Shown: positions 38,120 through 48,856, counted from the stretch's first letter. The stretch: 64,000 nt of DNA from Diplonema japonicum (GCA_964019335.1 OZ025661.1:710001-774000), one strand, 5' to 3'. Translations and numbers: made by a program. The notes: generated by a model from the letters alone, not told the origin.

Positions 38120-40783
38120 ATGCATTTTGAATCCCGTAATGATCATGATCATACCATAGTTGACGTGACAGGCGAGAGCACGAGGGATGGGTGGTTTTTA
38201 AGCAGGTGGTACCAACGGTTTTTGAACTATATATTGAGGCCAGGAGACGACGCGGATGTAAAAATTAGGAAAGGTGTTATTCTACCGGTGGTACTTATAT
38301 TTGGACTAATACAAGCCTTTTTCACGTACAGGAACCTGTCTTCAGGATTCTGGCCAAATGTCGTGACAAATGGAACACGAACCATGATCACACTGACTAT
38401 TAGCGTGTACATTCTATACACAAGAAAATTCCCTCTACCCCTTTTGGAATGGGGTACCTTATCCCTCGTCATTACCTATGCATTCATTGGGGACGCTTTG
38501 GGGTACGGGCAGTTTGAAATGTACACCACTATCGTTATTTTTACAGATTCTCTGCTGTTGTCGGGAGCTACTCCGCAGTTCATAACTTTTTCAACCACTG
38601 TTATATGCGTGCTTCTTACAGTGAAGACCGTGGAGGAAGCCTTTCGGTTCGGGATGTACGAAGCAATACCTTCGTCGTGGGCGCAAAACCGCGAACCGTA
38701 CCCAAGCCAAGGTGTTTCGTGGTTCTTAGTTGTCTGGAGCGTTCGGGTCGGTGTCTTCGTGGCCGATTTTCTAATGACGAGACGCTTCGCCTTGAAGATG
38801 AGGTTGGAGCAGCAGCGGTCTGCGAACGCTGTTGCCATGGCACAAAAGGTTGCAAACGCATTGGTCCGGTTCGATTTGGAAACCGCGGAGCAGCTCGTGA
38901 AAACCGCGGAACAGTCGGAGCTGAACACCGCCTTCGTCGGTCTCCTCACGAACCTGAAACAGTACAGACCGTACCTCCCGGATGCGCTCTTCACAGACTG
39001 CGGGTCTTCCCAGACTTCAGGTCACAACAGGCACACAACTGCGTATAAGATAAGGCAGGTCCCTGCTGGGAACGAACGAAGCGACGACCCAGTCACCATT
39101 GTCTTCACTGACATCCAATCGTCGACTGACATATGGGAGAAACACACCACCGCAATGCGCAGCGCTATGCAGATCCACAACCATGTTATGAGGGAGTGTA
39201 TCTCCGAGACGAACGGGTACGAGGTCAAGACGATCGGCGACGCCTTCATGGTGGCCTTCGACACAGTCATGGAAGGCATGCGGTTCAGCCTCCTCGCACA
39301 GCAACAACTTGTCGACGCGGAATGGCCTCCGCACCTTCTCGAACACCCACTGTGCCGTCCCGTCGGCGACCCCGAAGACGGGACCCTATGCTGGAGAGGC
39401 CTCCGCGTTCGAATCGGTGTCCACACAGGCCCTGCCAGATTGGAACTGAACCCCGCTACAGGACGGACCGATTACATGGGCCCAACTGTCAACAAAGCAG
39501 CCCGGGTGGAATCTGCATCCGCAGGCGGTGCTGTAGCGTTCACGGAAGAAGTCCGAGCAGAGATATGCTTGGAACAATGGGTCGACGTGGCCAAGCCGAC
39601 AATCTTAAAAATGGGGATCGTGGACTTGAAGGGTGTGGGCGGTGTTGCGTTGTACATCGCCATCCCGGGAAACCTCACAAAACGGCAAGCTGAGGTAGAA
39701 AAGGTGGTGGAGGCGAAAAAAGCCGGAGCCAGGGTAACCTCACACGAGTCGAGCACACGAGGCGGCAGCACAGTGTTCACGCCGATGGAAAAAATTTCGG
39801 TGCTGCGGAACAAAATGTCGATGAGCATGGCGACCACGATGCACATTCAGGTCGATTTCGGGTGTCTGCTTCTTTTTAAATGCGCCGTCGACGCGGTCAA
39901 CGAAATAGTCAACATGGTGCTCGAGGGGATGGAACGGACGGAGGGGCTGCTGTGCTACATATGCAGCAACAGTTTGGTCTTGAGCTGGAACGCGGGACGG
40001 TCATGTGCAATGCACGTTGCACAAAGCGCCAAGTTCGTCTCCCACTTCCACGCATCTGTCACAGGCTCGCTGTGGGAAAAGTACATCGGGGTAGGTCTAT
40101 CGTCTGGAAGGGTTTTACACGGAACGCTGGGCAGCATGAAACAACGGTTTGTGACGTCTGTAGGTTCCACAGTCGAAGAAGCAAGGGCGTTGGCAGAAGC
40201 TGCCACACAGCTTTACACGTTTTGCTTGTTGACTGGGGAATCTTCGGCTGGAACCGACACCTCCTTGCAGATCCACACGAGGCCCGTCGCATTGTGGGAG
40301 ACGTCAAAAAAAATCCCGTCCAGCCCAGTCTCGAGCCCGACAATGGTTGTAAGTTGCACGAGCACACCACCACAGATGAGCCTGGCAAACCCGTTGAGAT
40401 CACCAGCGCAGGTTACTTTGAACAGAGTGGACCCTACACCAGGTAGGATTATATATGAGTTGAACTTGAAGACTTTCAGTCTTGTGGATGGGGTGTGGAA
40501 CCTCTTCGATGGAGTTGTCGCACCCGAGTGGGGAAACAGGTACAAGGAGGCCTTCTTCAGCAAGGACACCGAGATGCTCCTTGAGATGCACGACACGAAC
40601 TACAGCGACCGGACGCTTCGGAAGGTTGTGAAGTTCCTGCAAGGGGATTTCGAGATCGCTAGGCCGGCTAAGAACGGCCTTGTCCTGCCTTCGGACCCTG
40701 CAGAGGGCTGGGTGGGCGAGTCGTCCGGTACTAATCTTGCTGTTCGGCGTGCAGCTGTGTTTCAAAGCATATTGGAAAAGTGA
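38120..40783 (+). CDS. Membrane adenylyl/guanylyl cyclase (class III) with a second degenerate cyclase domain
   Basis: 887 residues. About six hydrophobic helices lie between residues 50 and 220. The first catalytic domain (about 325-520) has VTIVFTDIQSSTDIWEKH with metal-binding Asp331, the second metal Asp374 in TIGDAFMVAF, VRIGVHTGPA, and GPTVNKAARVESA with the transition-state Asn458/Arg462 pair. The FTDIxSST form resembles kinetoplastid and algal cyclases. A second domain (about 610-720, IGVGLSSGRVLHGTL, VGSTVEEARALAEAA) keeps the fold signature but lacks the metal Asp pair, so the pair may work as a C1-C2 heterodimer in one chain. The start ATG lies 36 bases after the tRNA-Gly gene. Substrate choice (ATP or GTP) cannot be settled by eye. 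Confidence 0.9.
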   Translation: MHFESRNDHDHTIVDVTGESTRDGWFLSRWYQRFLNYILRPGDDADVKIRKGVILPVVLIFGLIQAFFTYRNLSSGFWPNVVTNGTRTMITLTISVYILYTRKFPLPLLEWGTLSLVITYAFIGDALGYGQFEMYTTIVIFTDSLLLSGATPQFITFSTTVICVLLTVKTVEEAFRFGMYEAIPSSWAQNREPYPSQGVSWFLVVWSVRVGVFVADFLMTRRFALKMRLEQQRSANAVAMAQKVANALVRFDLETAEQLVKTAEQSELNTAFVGLLTNLKQYRPYLPDALFTDCGSSQTSGHNRHTTAYKIRQVPAGNERSDDPVTIVFTDIQSSTDIWEKHTTAMRSAMQIHNHVMRECISETNGYEVKTIGDAFMVAFDTVMEGMRFSLLAQQQLVDAEWPPHLLEHPLCRPVGDPEDGTLCWRGLRVRIGVHTGPARLELNPATGRTDYMGPTVNKAARVESASAGGAVAFTEEVRAEICLEQWVDVAKPTILKMGIVDLKGVGGVALYIAIPGNLTKRQAEVEKVVEAKKAGARVTSHESSTRGGSTVFTPMEKISVLRNKMSMSMATTMHIQVDFGCLLLFKCAVDAVNEIVNMVLEGMERTEGLLCYICSNSLVLSWNAGRSCAMHVAQSAKFVSHFHASVTGSLWEKYIGVGLSSGRVLHGTLGSMKQRFVTSVGSTVEEARALAEAATQLYTFCLLTGESSAGTDTSLQIHTRPVALWETSKKIPSSPVSSPTMVVSCTSTPPQMSLANPLRSPAQVTLNRVDPTPGRIIYELNLKTFSLVDGVWNLFDGVVAPEWGNRYKEAFFSKDTEMLLEMHDTNYSDRTLRKVVKFLQGDFEIARPAKNGLVLPSDPAEGWVGESSGTNLAVRRAAVFQSILEK

Positions 40784-41618
40784 AAAATGAAATACAAAAA
40801 AAGGGGGGGGGGGTGAAACAATAGAACGGGAGTAACTTTTTTAAGTTTCGTTCTGACCGTTTTCAGCCCTAAGATTTTTGCCCAAGAAGAAAAGTTCCCC
40901 CCCACCACCCTTCACCATTTACACTAACTTGATTTAAGTTCACCTGTTTTTAAATACTAGTAATCCAAAAGTGCCCAAATTGGGTTGGTAGGGAGTGCTC
41001 TGCAGCTCTATCCCGAACATGGAATAGTTTTAAAAGTTAGGCTGGACACGTTAATGTAAACTTAAAAAGTTACCCTGTTCTGAGGTACCCCCACCCCCCC
41101 ACCCCCCCTTTCGTCTTTTCGTTTAGTAGTTAGGCTTCTCATTCTTGAATAAGCAGGCTTGTTTACCCTAAGTGGGTGGGGTTTTTTTCTTCTTTTTTTT
41201 TTCACGCACACCCTCCCTCCACTCCCAAAAAAATAAAAAAAAAAGTATGGAATGCGGGTTATCTCATCCTTTAATCCGTATTTTTTATTTTATTTATTTA
41301 TTTATTTCCTTTATGACACGCACACCCCAAATATATATGGGCAATCTATCACAAAAAATGCAGTTTTTTTTTTCTTTCCCCTATATCAAATTCAAGAGAA
41401 AAAAAGAAAAGAAGAGGAGGAAGAAAAAAAAAAACACTTGACGAAATGAAATTGTTAATTGCCAGCACGGTTGACCAGCTAGCACAATGGCGTCTAATGT
41501 TAAGTTTTTTTCTTCTTCTTTTTTCTCTTACCTTTTCTCACTTTCCTGTCCTCGGGGTGGGGGTTAACGAATGTTGGTTCTAAGCCAACCCTCTTTAACC
41601 GACAACCTATTATGTGAT

Positions 41619-41659
<41 letters not shown>

Positions 41660-41660
41660 C
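40784..41660. other. Intergenic region, no gene seen
   Basis: Mixed unique and low-complexity sequence. No RNA or coding signal. Confidence 0.55.
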
Positions 41661-41932
41661 CAGGTGGTGGGGATAACATGGAAATATAAAGAAGTACATC
41701 AGATGTGTTGTTCGCTGTTGACCTCCTCGTCGGTCATCACCGGTAGCGCCCAAGTGGAAGAAGCAGATGCTCTGGGTGGCGAACAGGCAGCAAACTACAC
41801 GGGCTCAGAATCTTGGTTACCCGGGGCGCCCCGGCTAGGGTTGAGCTGCACACCGCACGCATTAAGGACACGACGCGGAACGCAGAAGAAGCTACAGCTA
41901 GGCCGAGGTGCGCCCCCTGTAATCAAGTAAAT
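41661..41932 (+). repeat. Dispersed repeat R5, long copy
   Basis: Starts GGTGGTGGGGATAACATGGA and ends CCCCCTGTAATCAAGTAAAT. The copy at 14822 shares both ends but lacks the central part. Confidence 0.7.
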
Positions 41933-42077
41933 GGTGCTTGTGCAGGGTGCCCCCACCGGCTTCCTTTAAATCATCGAGTTTTTTTTTTCCAATTTTACTT
42001 ACAGGCCTGTTGATCTCGCGCAAGCGATTATCATCCCGACACTGGAACTCACTCTCCTATTCCGCCCGGCACCCAAT

Positions 42078-42114
<37 letters not shown>

Positions 42115-42133
42115 CTTTTTTTTTTTTTTTTAA

Positions 42134-43909
42134 CCCATAATACTCCAAGGCGCAAATATTTGTCGTTTTGAAAAATCGTTTTTTTCTCTAAGTACTTTTT
42201 CGTCCCCACGACCCCTGGATCTCCAAGAACGACTATAGTGAGGAGTTATTTTCAACTGCAATTCATGCTGCGCTGCATCACTTTACCTTGTTATCCACCC
42301 ACCAAGTGGGTCCCAAATCCGAGTAGATAGGCTAAAAACGCAAAATAACGGGTGTGCATACTGTGCCCAAATTGTTCCCAAAAAACGCAAAGGTAAAGTC
42401 AAAACAGCTACGGACGAGGTCTAACCTTCATGGGTAAGGGAGTTGGTACCCATAGAGACCATACAATAGGCCAGTGGGGAGAAAAAAAAGCTGTCCCGTG
42501 GTACGCAGAAACCTGACGACGCAAAATGGTTATTCCTTCGGTTTTTTTATAAGAAGCTCACAGACGTCATCCAAGAAGAGACAAACAAGCAAAAGGACGC
42601 TGAGATTGATAAAATTTCGACCCAGGACTCCACCGCTTACTCGGATTGAGCATTGCGATGGGTTTACGGCGTGCCCAGAATCAGCAGTCGTATTGGTCCA
42701 TAGGACCCATGAAAATCCCCCTTTTCAGTAACACGATGCCCAGGAGACGCTACTGGGAAATCAAAAGTAGCCTCCACTTCACTCACACAGAAGAGTCAAA
42801 CGGTGATATGTTGTGAAGATACGAGGGTTTCTGGACAGAATTGGTGACAAGTGGGCAAAAGCAGCAGTGCCAGGAAAATAATTAAGCATTGACGAGACAC
42901 TCGTACCTTCACGGGGCAATTGGGGGGCTGCGGGTCTACTGTCCTCTCAAGCGTAAAAGATATGGCATAAAAATCTACTGCCTAAACTGCGCGAGCACGG
43001 GTTATCTTTTGCGTTTTCACATCCACGCCACCAAAATCGAGGGGCACGCACTTGAAGATTTCAGTGTTGTGGAAAAAGCGGGGCTGGGGTTAACAGAGCC
43101 TTTCCGGGGAAATGACAACACGGTAGTTTGCGATAGCTACTTTTTGACTGTGGGTCTGGCCGAAGCCCTGTGAAAGAACTGTGAGGGGCTTGCATTTCGT
43201 TGGGTGTTGCGGACTCTTCTGGTGGACCCTAGAAGACAATAGTTAACTGCCATGCACTTCAAATAAAATATGGTTCAGGGATGCCAGAGAGATACACCAC
43301 CCTGGCTGCTTTTAAAGAGCGCTTTCGAGAGAGCCTAATTGATGGGTCCAGCGTTGCAAAAACACCACTCCCGGCACCCAACTAGTGGAGCACACACCCC
43401 CTATACCCCAGATAACACCAAACGTGACCGCTAGCCACTCAAAGGGGGTCTGCAGGTTGAAAGGATGCACAAAACGCACAATCTACAAATGCTACACCTG
43501 AAACCAACACCTCTGTCCAAATAAGTGCTTTTTTTGTACCACTCTTCCATCACCCCAAAAAGGCTTCTTGACGATTTCGAGGCCGATATTCCACCCGCAA
43601 ATAGGCACTTCTCTCGGTCTGAGACATCTGAGGGGTCCTGATGCTGCCTTTTTTGTCCCAGGATGCTCAATTTACACCCCCCCGTGCACAACCCATTTTG
43701 ACATGGTCGTTTTTGAGCACCCTACGGCCATTCAACTCTTCACCCCCTTTGTATTTTTATTAATTTTTGAACTTTTTTTTTTAATTTTCCTGGTCCAAAG
43801 AACCCGTTTTACCTGCAAACGGGGGTTAAATGCTGCCATTTCCCCCCTCAAATTATGAAAAGGAGCAAAAAAGGGACCCCTATGTAGATAGGCCCCGGAG
43901 TGTTATGGG
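42134..43909 (+). mobile_element. piggyBac-like DNA transposon, decayed (pB2)
   Basis: The left end CCCATAATACTCC and right end GGAGTGTTATGGG are inverted repeats, each flanked by TTAA, the canonical piggyBac target site. Interior frame 42889-43173 reads CPLKRKRYGIKIYCLNCAST, GYLLRFHIHATK, and VVCDSYFLTVGLAEAL, matching the piggyBac DDE domain. Near 43460-43540 a Cys-rich, stop-interrupted segment (KCYTC, HLCPNKCF) looks like the C-terminal zinc finger. Length (1776) is close to pB1 (1783), and the subterminal GTAGATAGG is shared. Inactive by stops. Confidence 0.85.
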
Positions 43910-44239
43910 TTAAACTGTTTCCCCCTCCCCTTTTTTTTGTTTCTTTTTCTCGAAATCCTATCCATCCCCCTGAAAAAAAGTACCTTTTACCCCCACCGCA
44001 GAATGAATTCTCAGGTTCACTTCAAACCGGTGGGAAATCTTTCATTTTGTTGCAATTTTTTCAACTCGAAAAAAAGAAAGAAAGGAAAAAAAGAAAAGAA
44101 AAAAAAAAGACCCATCCATCTGGCGTACATTTGGGTGTAGTTTGGCGGTCATCCGTCGCGCTTGAGCAGGGGGGGGGGGGGAAGAAAAAAAGAAGAAAAA
44201 GAAAACACTAGTGGCGTTAATGTGTGCGTCTCTCTTTTT

Positions 44240-44700
44240 TTTTTTTTTAAAATTCTGAGCAGCTCTCTTAAAGAATTTAGGCTAGAAGAATAAAATCAGG
44301 TTTCACTTTATTTTACGTCCAGGTCCGTCCGTGAGAGACCTGGGCGTGCGTGAAATAAAGTATCTGATTTTTTTTTTTTCTTAGCTCATGTTTTTAAGCT
44401 AAGCGTTGTGCCAAGGGCATCAGCCTCGAGAACCGTGATAGAAGACATTCTGCTTCCAACGGCAAGCAAAATGGCCCACACACTCGCTCAAACCCCAATA
44501 GGAAAACAAAGAGGCCAGAAAATCAACAAATTTCTGCGGTATTTGTGCCATGGTTGGTGCCCACCGTGGACTGGGGATCCTACACGTGCCTGTCACCTTT
44601 CTGCTGTTGCATCTTGGTGTCGGCTGTCGGGGTTTGCCTTTCAGTCATGGAAAGAAGAAAAAAAAAAGGGAAAAAAAGAGGGATCCTTGGCAACCGTGCT
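44240..44700 (+). repeat. R3 family, copy 3
   Basis: CAGCTCTCTTAAAGAATTTA, CTTCCAACGGCAAGCAAAAT and a hairpin (AAAATCAG … TTCACTTTATTTTACG, complement at 44340-44380) match the other R3 copies. The short frame with LLPTASKMAHTLAQTPIGKQ may be a recombinase N-terminal remnant. Confidence 0.6.
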
Positions 44701-44761
44701 CCTACATTCATAAATTTAAAACTAAAAACAAAAAAAACAAAAAAAAAAAAAAAAAAAAAAA

Positions 44762-45245
44762 AGCAATTTATCGCCAACAAATAATGAGTCATTATTAAAA
44801 CACTCGTTCCCGAATTTAAAAAGCAGTAACGAGTGTTAAATAATGGCTTATTTGGCGGCAAGTAAATCGTTTTATTTCACTCTTCGTCATTTGAGTCACT
44901 CTTCACTGTTTGCACTGCTGTTTTTTTATTATTATTTTTTTTCCCCCACGCAGGTCAGCTTTTTGGGGATTTTCCTAAGGTAATACAGGGCAGCTATATC
45001 GCTGTGGCATTTTTAAGGTGAAGTAAAGCACTTATTCCCACTTTTAAGGGCCGGAATGGCCTCAGATGGCCAAAGTAGTCAAAATACCCCATCCCTACAA
45101 AAAGATTTCAAGGGGTTGAGTGCATTTTTTCTTTCCACTCTGAAGCGCCATTATTTAACTGCAAAAAATAAATTATGGCCATTTCGCGTTAAATTATGAG
45201 TCCCTTAGTGAGTGAAGAAAATGACGGAGAGTGAAATAAAAAAAA
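44762..45245 (+). repeat. R2 family, copy 2
   Basis: Shares AATGAGTCATTATT, CACTCTTCGTCATTTGAGTC, GGTCAGCTTTTTGGGGATTT, GGGCCGGAATGGCCTCAGAT and AGTGAGTGAAGAAAATGACG with copy 1. Confidence 0.8.
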
Positions 45246-45649
45246 AACAACAAAAAATGGCCCCCTAGGGATTGCTTCTCACTGATCCCTTGTGCCTCTG
45301 TCTGAGTCTCTTCGCAGGGGTGAGAGGGGGGGTTTTCTTCTTTTTTTTTTCTCTATTCATGTGCTGTGTTCGCTGCTATGACGTGTTCTTTCTTTCCCTC
45401 CTCTCCCCAGCTGTGTTCGTTTTCTCTCTTTTTTGTCCCCCCCCCTTTTTTTTGTATGATCTGAAAATATGAATCAAAAGAATTCAGGGAGGGTCACATT
45501 CCCTTTTTTTTCACGAAAAGGCGAAAAAAAAGAGTTTCGGGGGGGGGATATAATTTTTCCACATGCGAAAGTTGATGTGTTTGCGAAAAATCACCCCCCC
45601 CCTAAATGGGCCATGTGAACGATGAACGTTTATTTTTTTAGTTTCTTCT
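45246..45649. other. Unassigned pyrimidine-rich sequence
   Basis: No gene or repeat partner found. Confidence 0.5.
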
Positions 45650-46735
45650 TTATTATTTATTTCACTCTTCGTCGTTTTCTTCACTCACTAGGGGGGGCCT
45701 CATAATTTAACGCGATAATGGCCATAATTTAACTACCGGATTTGTATTTATATTGTTCAGTTTTAATAATGATCTGGGGATTTAGTGTACTGTATAAATT
45801 ATGTACCTTTTTCGGATTTTGGACCCAACTTGCGACTTTACAAAACAATACAAAAAACTATTTTATTATTTTTGGCCTGACCCCCCCCCCCCCCCCCCCC
45901 CCCCAGGACAGGCCCCACTAAAATCAAAGCCACGTTTGTGGCGTACAAGATCTACTTTTTGGTTTCCATTTCAAAACAAGGTACGCGGACGCCCTGAAGG
46001 CCCAGATAAAGAAAGAGCGGAAAAGACACAGAAGAGAAGCCCTTCTTACTGCTGTTGGTCCGGCTTCTGTTCCCGTTAGTCCTGTGCCGCGCCTGGTGCT
46101 TCTGTTGTTGCCGGTCCCGTTGCTTCTGTTGCCAACCCCGTGGCCTCCCCTGCTGCCCCGCAGCGGCACCAAGCCAAGTGACCCCAAGCCAGCGAACGAA
46201 CAACGTGACGAGGGTGCCCTGCCCCAACTGCAGCGCAACCCTCAAGCAGGTTAGAAAGGGGACCAGTGTGGTAGTGCACGGAATGCTCTGGTGAGCATGA
46301 CATGAGCACCCGCGGGAGGGTCTGCCCGTCCTGCGACTATGTGGTGTGCTTTACGTGCAGGACTGGGCAACAGTGAACTAGAATTGCGGTAATACCACCC
46401 CCCCTCCCCGGCTGGGGGGTATTTTGTTTTTGTCTTGGGATTTTTTATTTTTAGGGATATTTTCTGGGATTTTTTTTATTTTTTGTAATTTTTATGTTCT
46501 GTTTTAATGGTGTTCTGTAAATATTATGTACCTTTTTCGAATTTTTTGCCCAATTTGGGACTTTTCACATAACAATATAAGTACAAATCCGGTAGTTAAA
46601 ATTATGAGATTTTGGAGTTAAAATTATGGGGCTTCAGAGTGACCTGCCCTGCAGGGCCCTCGTGCAAAAAAATTCAGGAACTCGAGTTAAATAATGACTC
46701 ATTATTTTGTTTGAATATAGCTATTAATTCCCCTT
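45650..46735. repeat. R2 family, copy 3, interrupted by a TTAA-flanked element
   Basis: R2 sequence on the left (CACTCTTCGTCGTTTTCTTC … GGCCATAATTTAA) resumes on the right (TTAAAATTATGAGATTTTGG … AACTCGAGTTAAATAATGAC) after an 863-base insertion at 45733-46595. Confidence 0.7.
45733..46595 (+). mobile_element. TTAA-flanked deletion derivative of a piggyBac-like element (pB3)
   Basis: Ends CTACCGGATTTGTATTTATA and its near-exact complement (AGTACAAATCCGGTAG), each bordered by TTAA. The interior keeps only C-terminal coding debris: VTRVPCPNCSATLKQVRKG, then after a frameshift RVCPSCDYVVCFTC, a Cys4 arrangement like the piggyBac C-terminal finger. Just inside each end, a direct repeat with ATTATGTACCTTTTTCG occurs (45799 and 46522). 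Confidence 0.72.
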
Positions 46736-46894
46736 TTCCAAGGCTTTCAAAAATAACAGCCGTGTAAAGCACGCGCTGTTTATTTTGCCTTTGAGGAAAC
46801 AGAGGATACTGTCGAATGTAAAGCTTTAGTGGCCTGGTAACCAGACGGCCCTAAAGGTAAGACACACCTCGTACTTTCCCCCCTTTTTTCTGTT

Positions 46895-47455
46895 TTATTA
46901 TTTCACTCTTCGTCATTTTCTTCACTCACTTGGGGCCTCATTATTTAACGCGACACGGCCATAATTTAACGCGAAAAGCACATAAGTTAACACGAAATCG
47001 CTTTGTTAAATTATGAGACTTTGGAGTTAAATAATGGGGCTTCAGAGTGAAAAAATGGGTCTTGTCGTGGAAAAAAAATGTACCCAACCACCTTGAAAAA
47101 TCTTTTGGGGTGGGGGTATTTTGACTGTTTTTGGCCATCTGAGGCCATTCCAGCCCTTAAAAGTGGGAATAAGTGCTTTACTCCCCCTTTAAATGCCACG
47201 GCGAAATAGCACCCCATATTACTTTAGGAAAATCCCCAAAAAGCTGACCTGCGTGGAAAAAAACAGCAGTGAAGAGTGAGTGACTCAAATGACGAGAGTG
47301 AAATAAAACGACTTACTTGCCGCCAAATGAGCCATTATTTAACTCTCGTTACCGTTTTTTTGCACGAGGGCCAGCAGGGCCCACGTGCAAAAAAATTCGG
47401 GAACTCGAGTTAAATAATGACTCATAATTTGTTGGCAATAAATAGCTATTTATTT
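46895..47455 (-). repeat. R2 family, copy 4, reverse orientation
   Basis: Complementary version of copies 1 and 2: GGCCATCTGAGGCCATTCC, GGAAAATCCCCAAAAAGCTG, then CTCGAGTTAAATAATGACTC and AATAGCTATTTATTTTT. Confidence 0.8.
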
Positions 47456-47815
47456 TTCTTCTCTCTTCCTCTTCCTACCACTCACCTTGTTCGCAAAATG
47501 AGTCCCCGGGAGGTATTTAGACCATAGAGTCTAGCACATGTCCATTCTTGACATTGATAAAAAAAAAGAAAAAAAAAAAAATGGGGTGAGTGGGGAGTTG
47601 GGGCTGATCCCGTAGCCCCATGGATTTTTTGTTTTGTTTTGCGGTGTGTGTTTTTTTTTTCTTCTTTTTTTTTTTTTTTTTCTCTTCTCTTTTTGTTTTG
47701 TTTTTTTTTGTTTTCAACAGTTTTGTATTCTTTCTTTGTTCCAATATTTGTTCAACCCTCCCCACCCCGTATCTCGCTTTAATATCATTTCATCAATGAG
47801 ATCTTATCACACAAC
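47456..47815. other. Low-complexity sequence
   Basis: T and G/T rich runs, nothing supported. Confidence 0.5.
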
Positions 47816-48197
47816 ATGAAGAGTGCGGCTTCTGCGAAGATGGTTTCATGCCCCCCGTGGGATCTTGCGGAGGTCAATTCGGTCCCAAAGGAAGCAGATC
47901 ACCTAGCCCCACTTGCACCTCCGACTCCTGTCCTTGCATGAAACGCCAGATACAAAGCCGACCCCCTTGGATCTTGAAGCCGTTAAACTTAAATTTTTCG
48001 GGGGGCTTTGCAACACGAGGGACAATAAAAATTGCCTGTTGCAACAAGTGAGGTGGGTCGATTTCAAAAAACCCCCCAAAAAAAATGAGGCCAATGAGCC
48101 CTTTAAAAAAATTCTCATGCCTCTGACCAATTGGGGCGTAGTTTATGTGTCGATACCTAAAATATTTTCATCGGAAGTATTTCCGAAGGCTCGATGA
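47816..48197 (+). pseudogene. Frameshifted coding remnant, unknown
   Basis: A short frame from the ATG at 47816 (MKSAASAKMVSCPPWDLAEV) ends at a TGA. Reading continues in the next frame at about 47935 as protein-like sequence (LDLEAVKLKFFGGLCNTRD, VRWVDFKKPPKKNE, PLTNWGVVYVSIPKIF). It leads straight into the truncated LINE copy. Family unknown; probably a broken gene or transposon. Confidence 0.4.
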
Positions 48198-48834
48198 TGT
48201 CGGGAGGAAGGACCTGGCTGGGCTTCACCAGGAGGCGGCGGTGCTGATCACGGGCTGCTGGAGTGGCTCCGGAGGGTACAAGCTCCTAGCTGACTGCTTC
48301 CCCTCGAAAGAATGGCGGAGGGTGCTGCGGCGACGATGACGGCGAAGGCCTTCTGCTGGCAGTCTTCCCCGGTTCACAGGGAGACGGTCAAGCTGAAGCA
48401 GGCGAACAGGCTGGGGTGTGGGTGGCTGCGCTCTGGCTACCAAGCACTGCGTCGATGCGGGTTGGAACCAAAGGTGCACTTCGAGTACCTGTCGGCTACG
48501 CCCCTGGCGGCCCCGTGGCAGACAGGCATGGTCGACTTCAGGGCTGACCTCCCCGGCGGGGTCACGCGATCGTCGCCAGACGCGGACAGGCGGAAGGCGG
48601 CCGAGGCTGCTCTTGCGGCTCTCCCCCCGGGCATCCATGCCTACACGGATGGCTCGGCGAAAGGCTCATGATACCTTCACTTTGATTTTTGATTTGAGCT
48701 CTGCTTTTCAACTCAGCTTTGTTGATTTTTTCTTCCTTTCCCCTTTTTCCTTTTATCCTTTTCAAACCTTCTCTGATGCTCCCGACCCGGCAGTGGAACA
48801 GATATTATTATTATTATTATTAAAAGTATTTCCG
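48175..48834 (+). pseudogene. 5'-truncated LINE copy, type 2
   Basis: Two frames, shifted near 48305, match the C-terminal part of the ORF2 at 57163: GLHQEAAVLITGCW, then MAEGAAATMTAKAFCW, SSPVHRETVKLKQ and ALPPGIHAYTDGSAKGS, where it stops at the start of the RNase H domain. About 130 bases of 3' sequence then lead to an ATT tail. AAGTATTTCCG occurs just before the copy (48175-48185) and just after the tail (48824-48834), a possible 11-base target-site duplication. Confidence 0.8.
48791..48834 (+). repeat. LINE 3' tail: GTGGAA, ATT repeats, AAAAGTATTTCCG (copy 1)
   Basis: CAGTGGAACAGAT, six ATT units, then AAAAGTATTTCCG. The same arrangement ends at 54796 and 63636. Confidence 0.85.
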
Positions 48835-48856
48835 TCTGCTGGACTACAGGAGGTCC

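Noticed and set aside
45758-46580. LTR retrotransposon suggested by direct repeats about 740 bases apart
   Set aside because: The repeats are short and internal to a TTAA-flanked inverted-repeat element, with no integrase, protease or primer-binding site between them.
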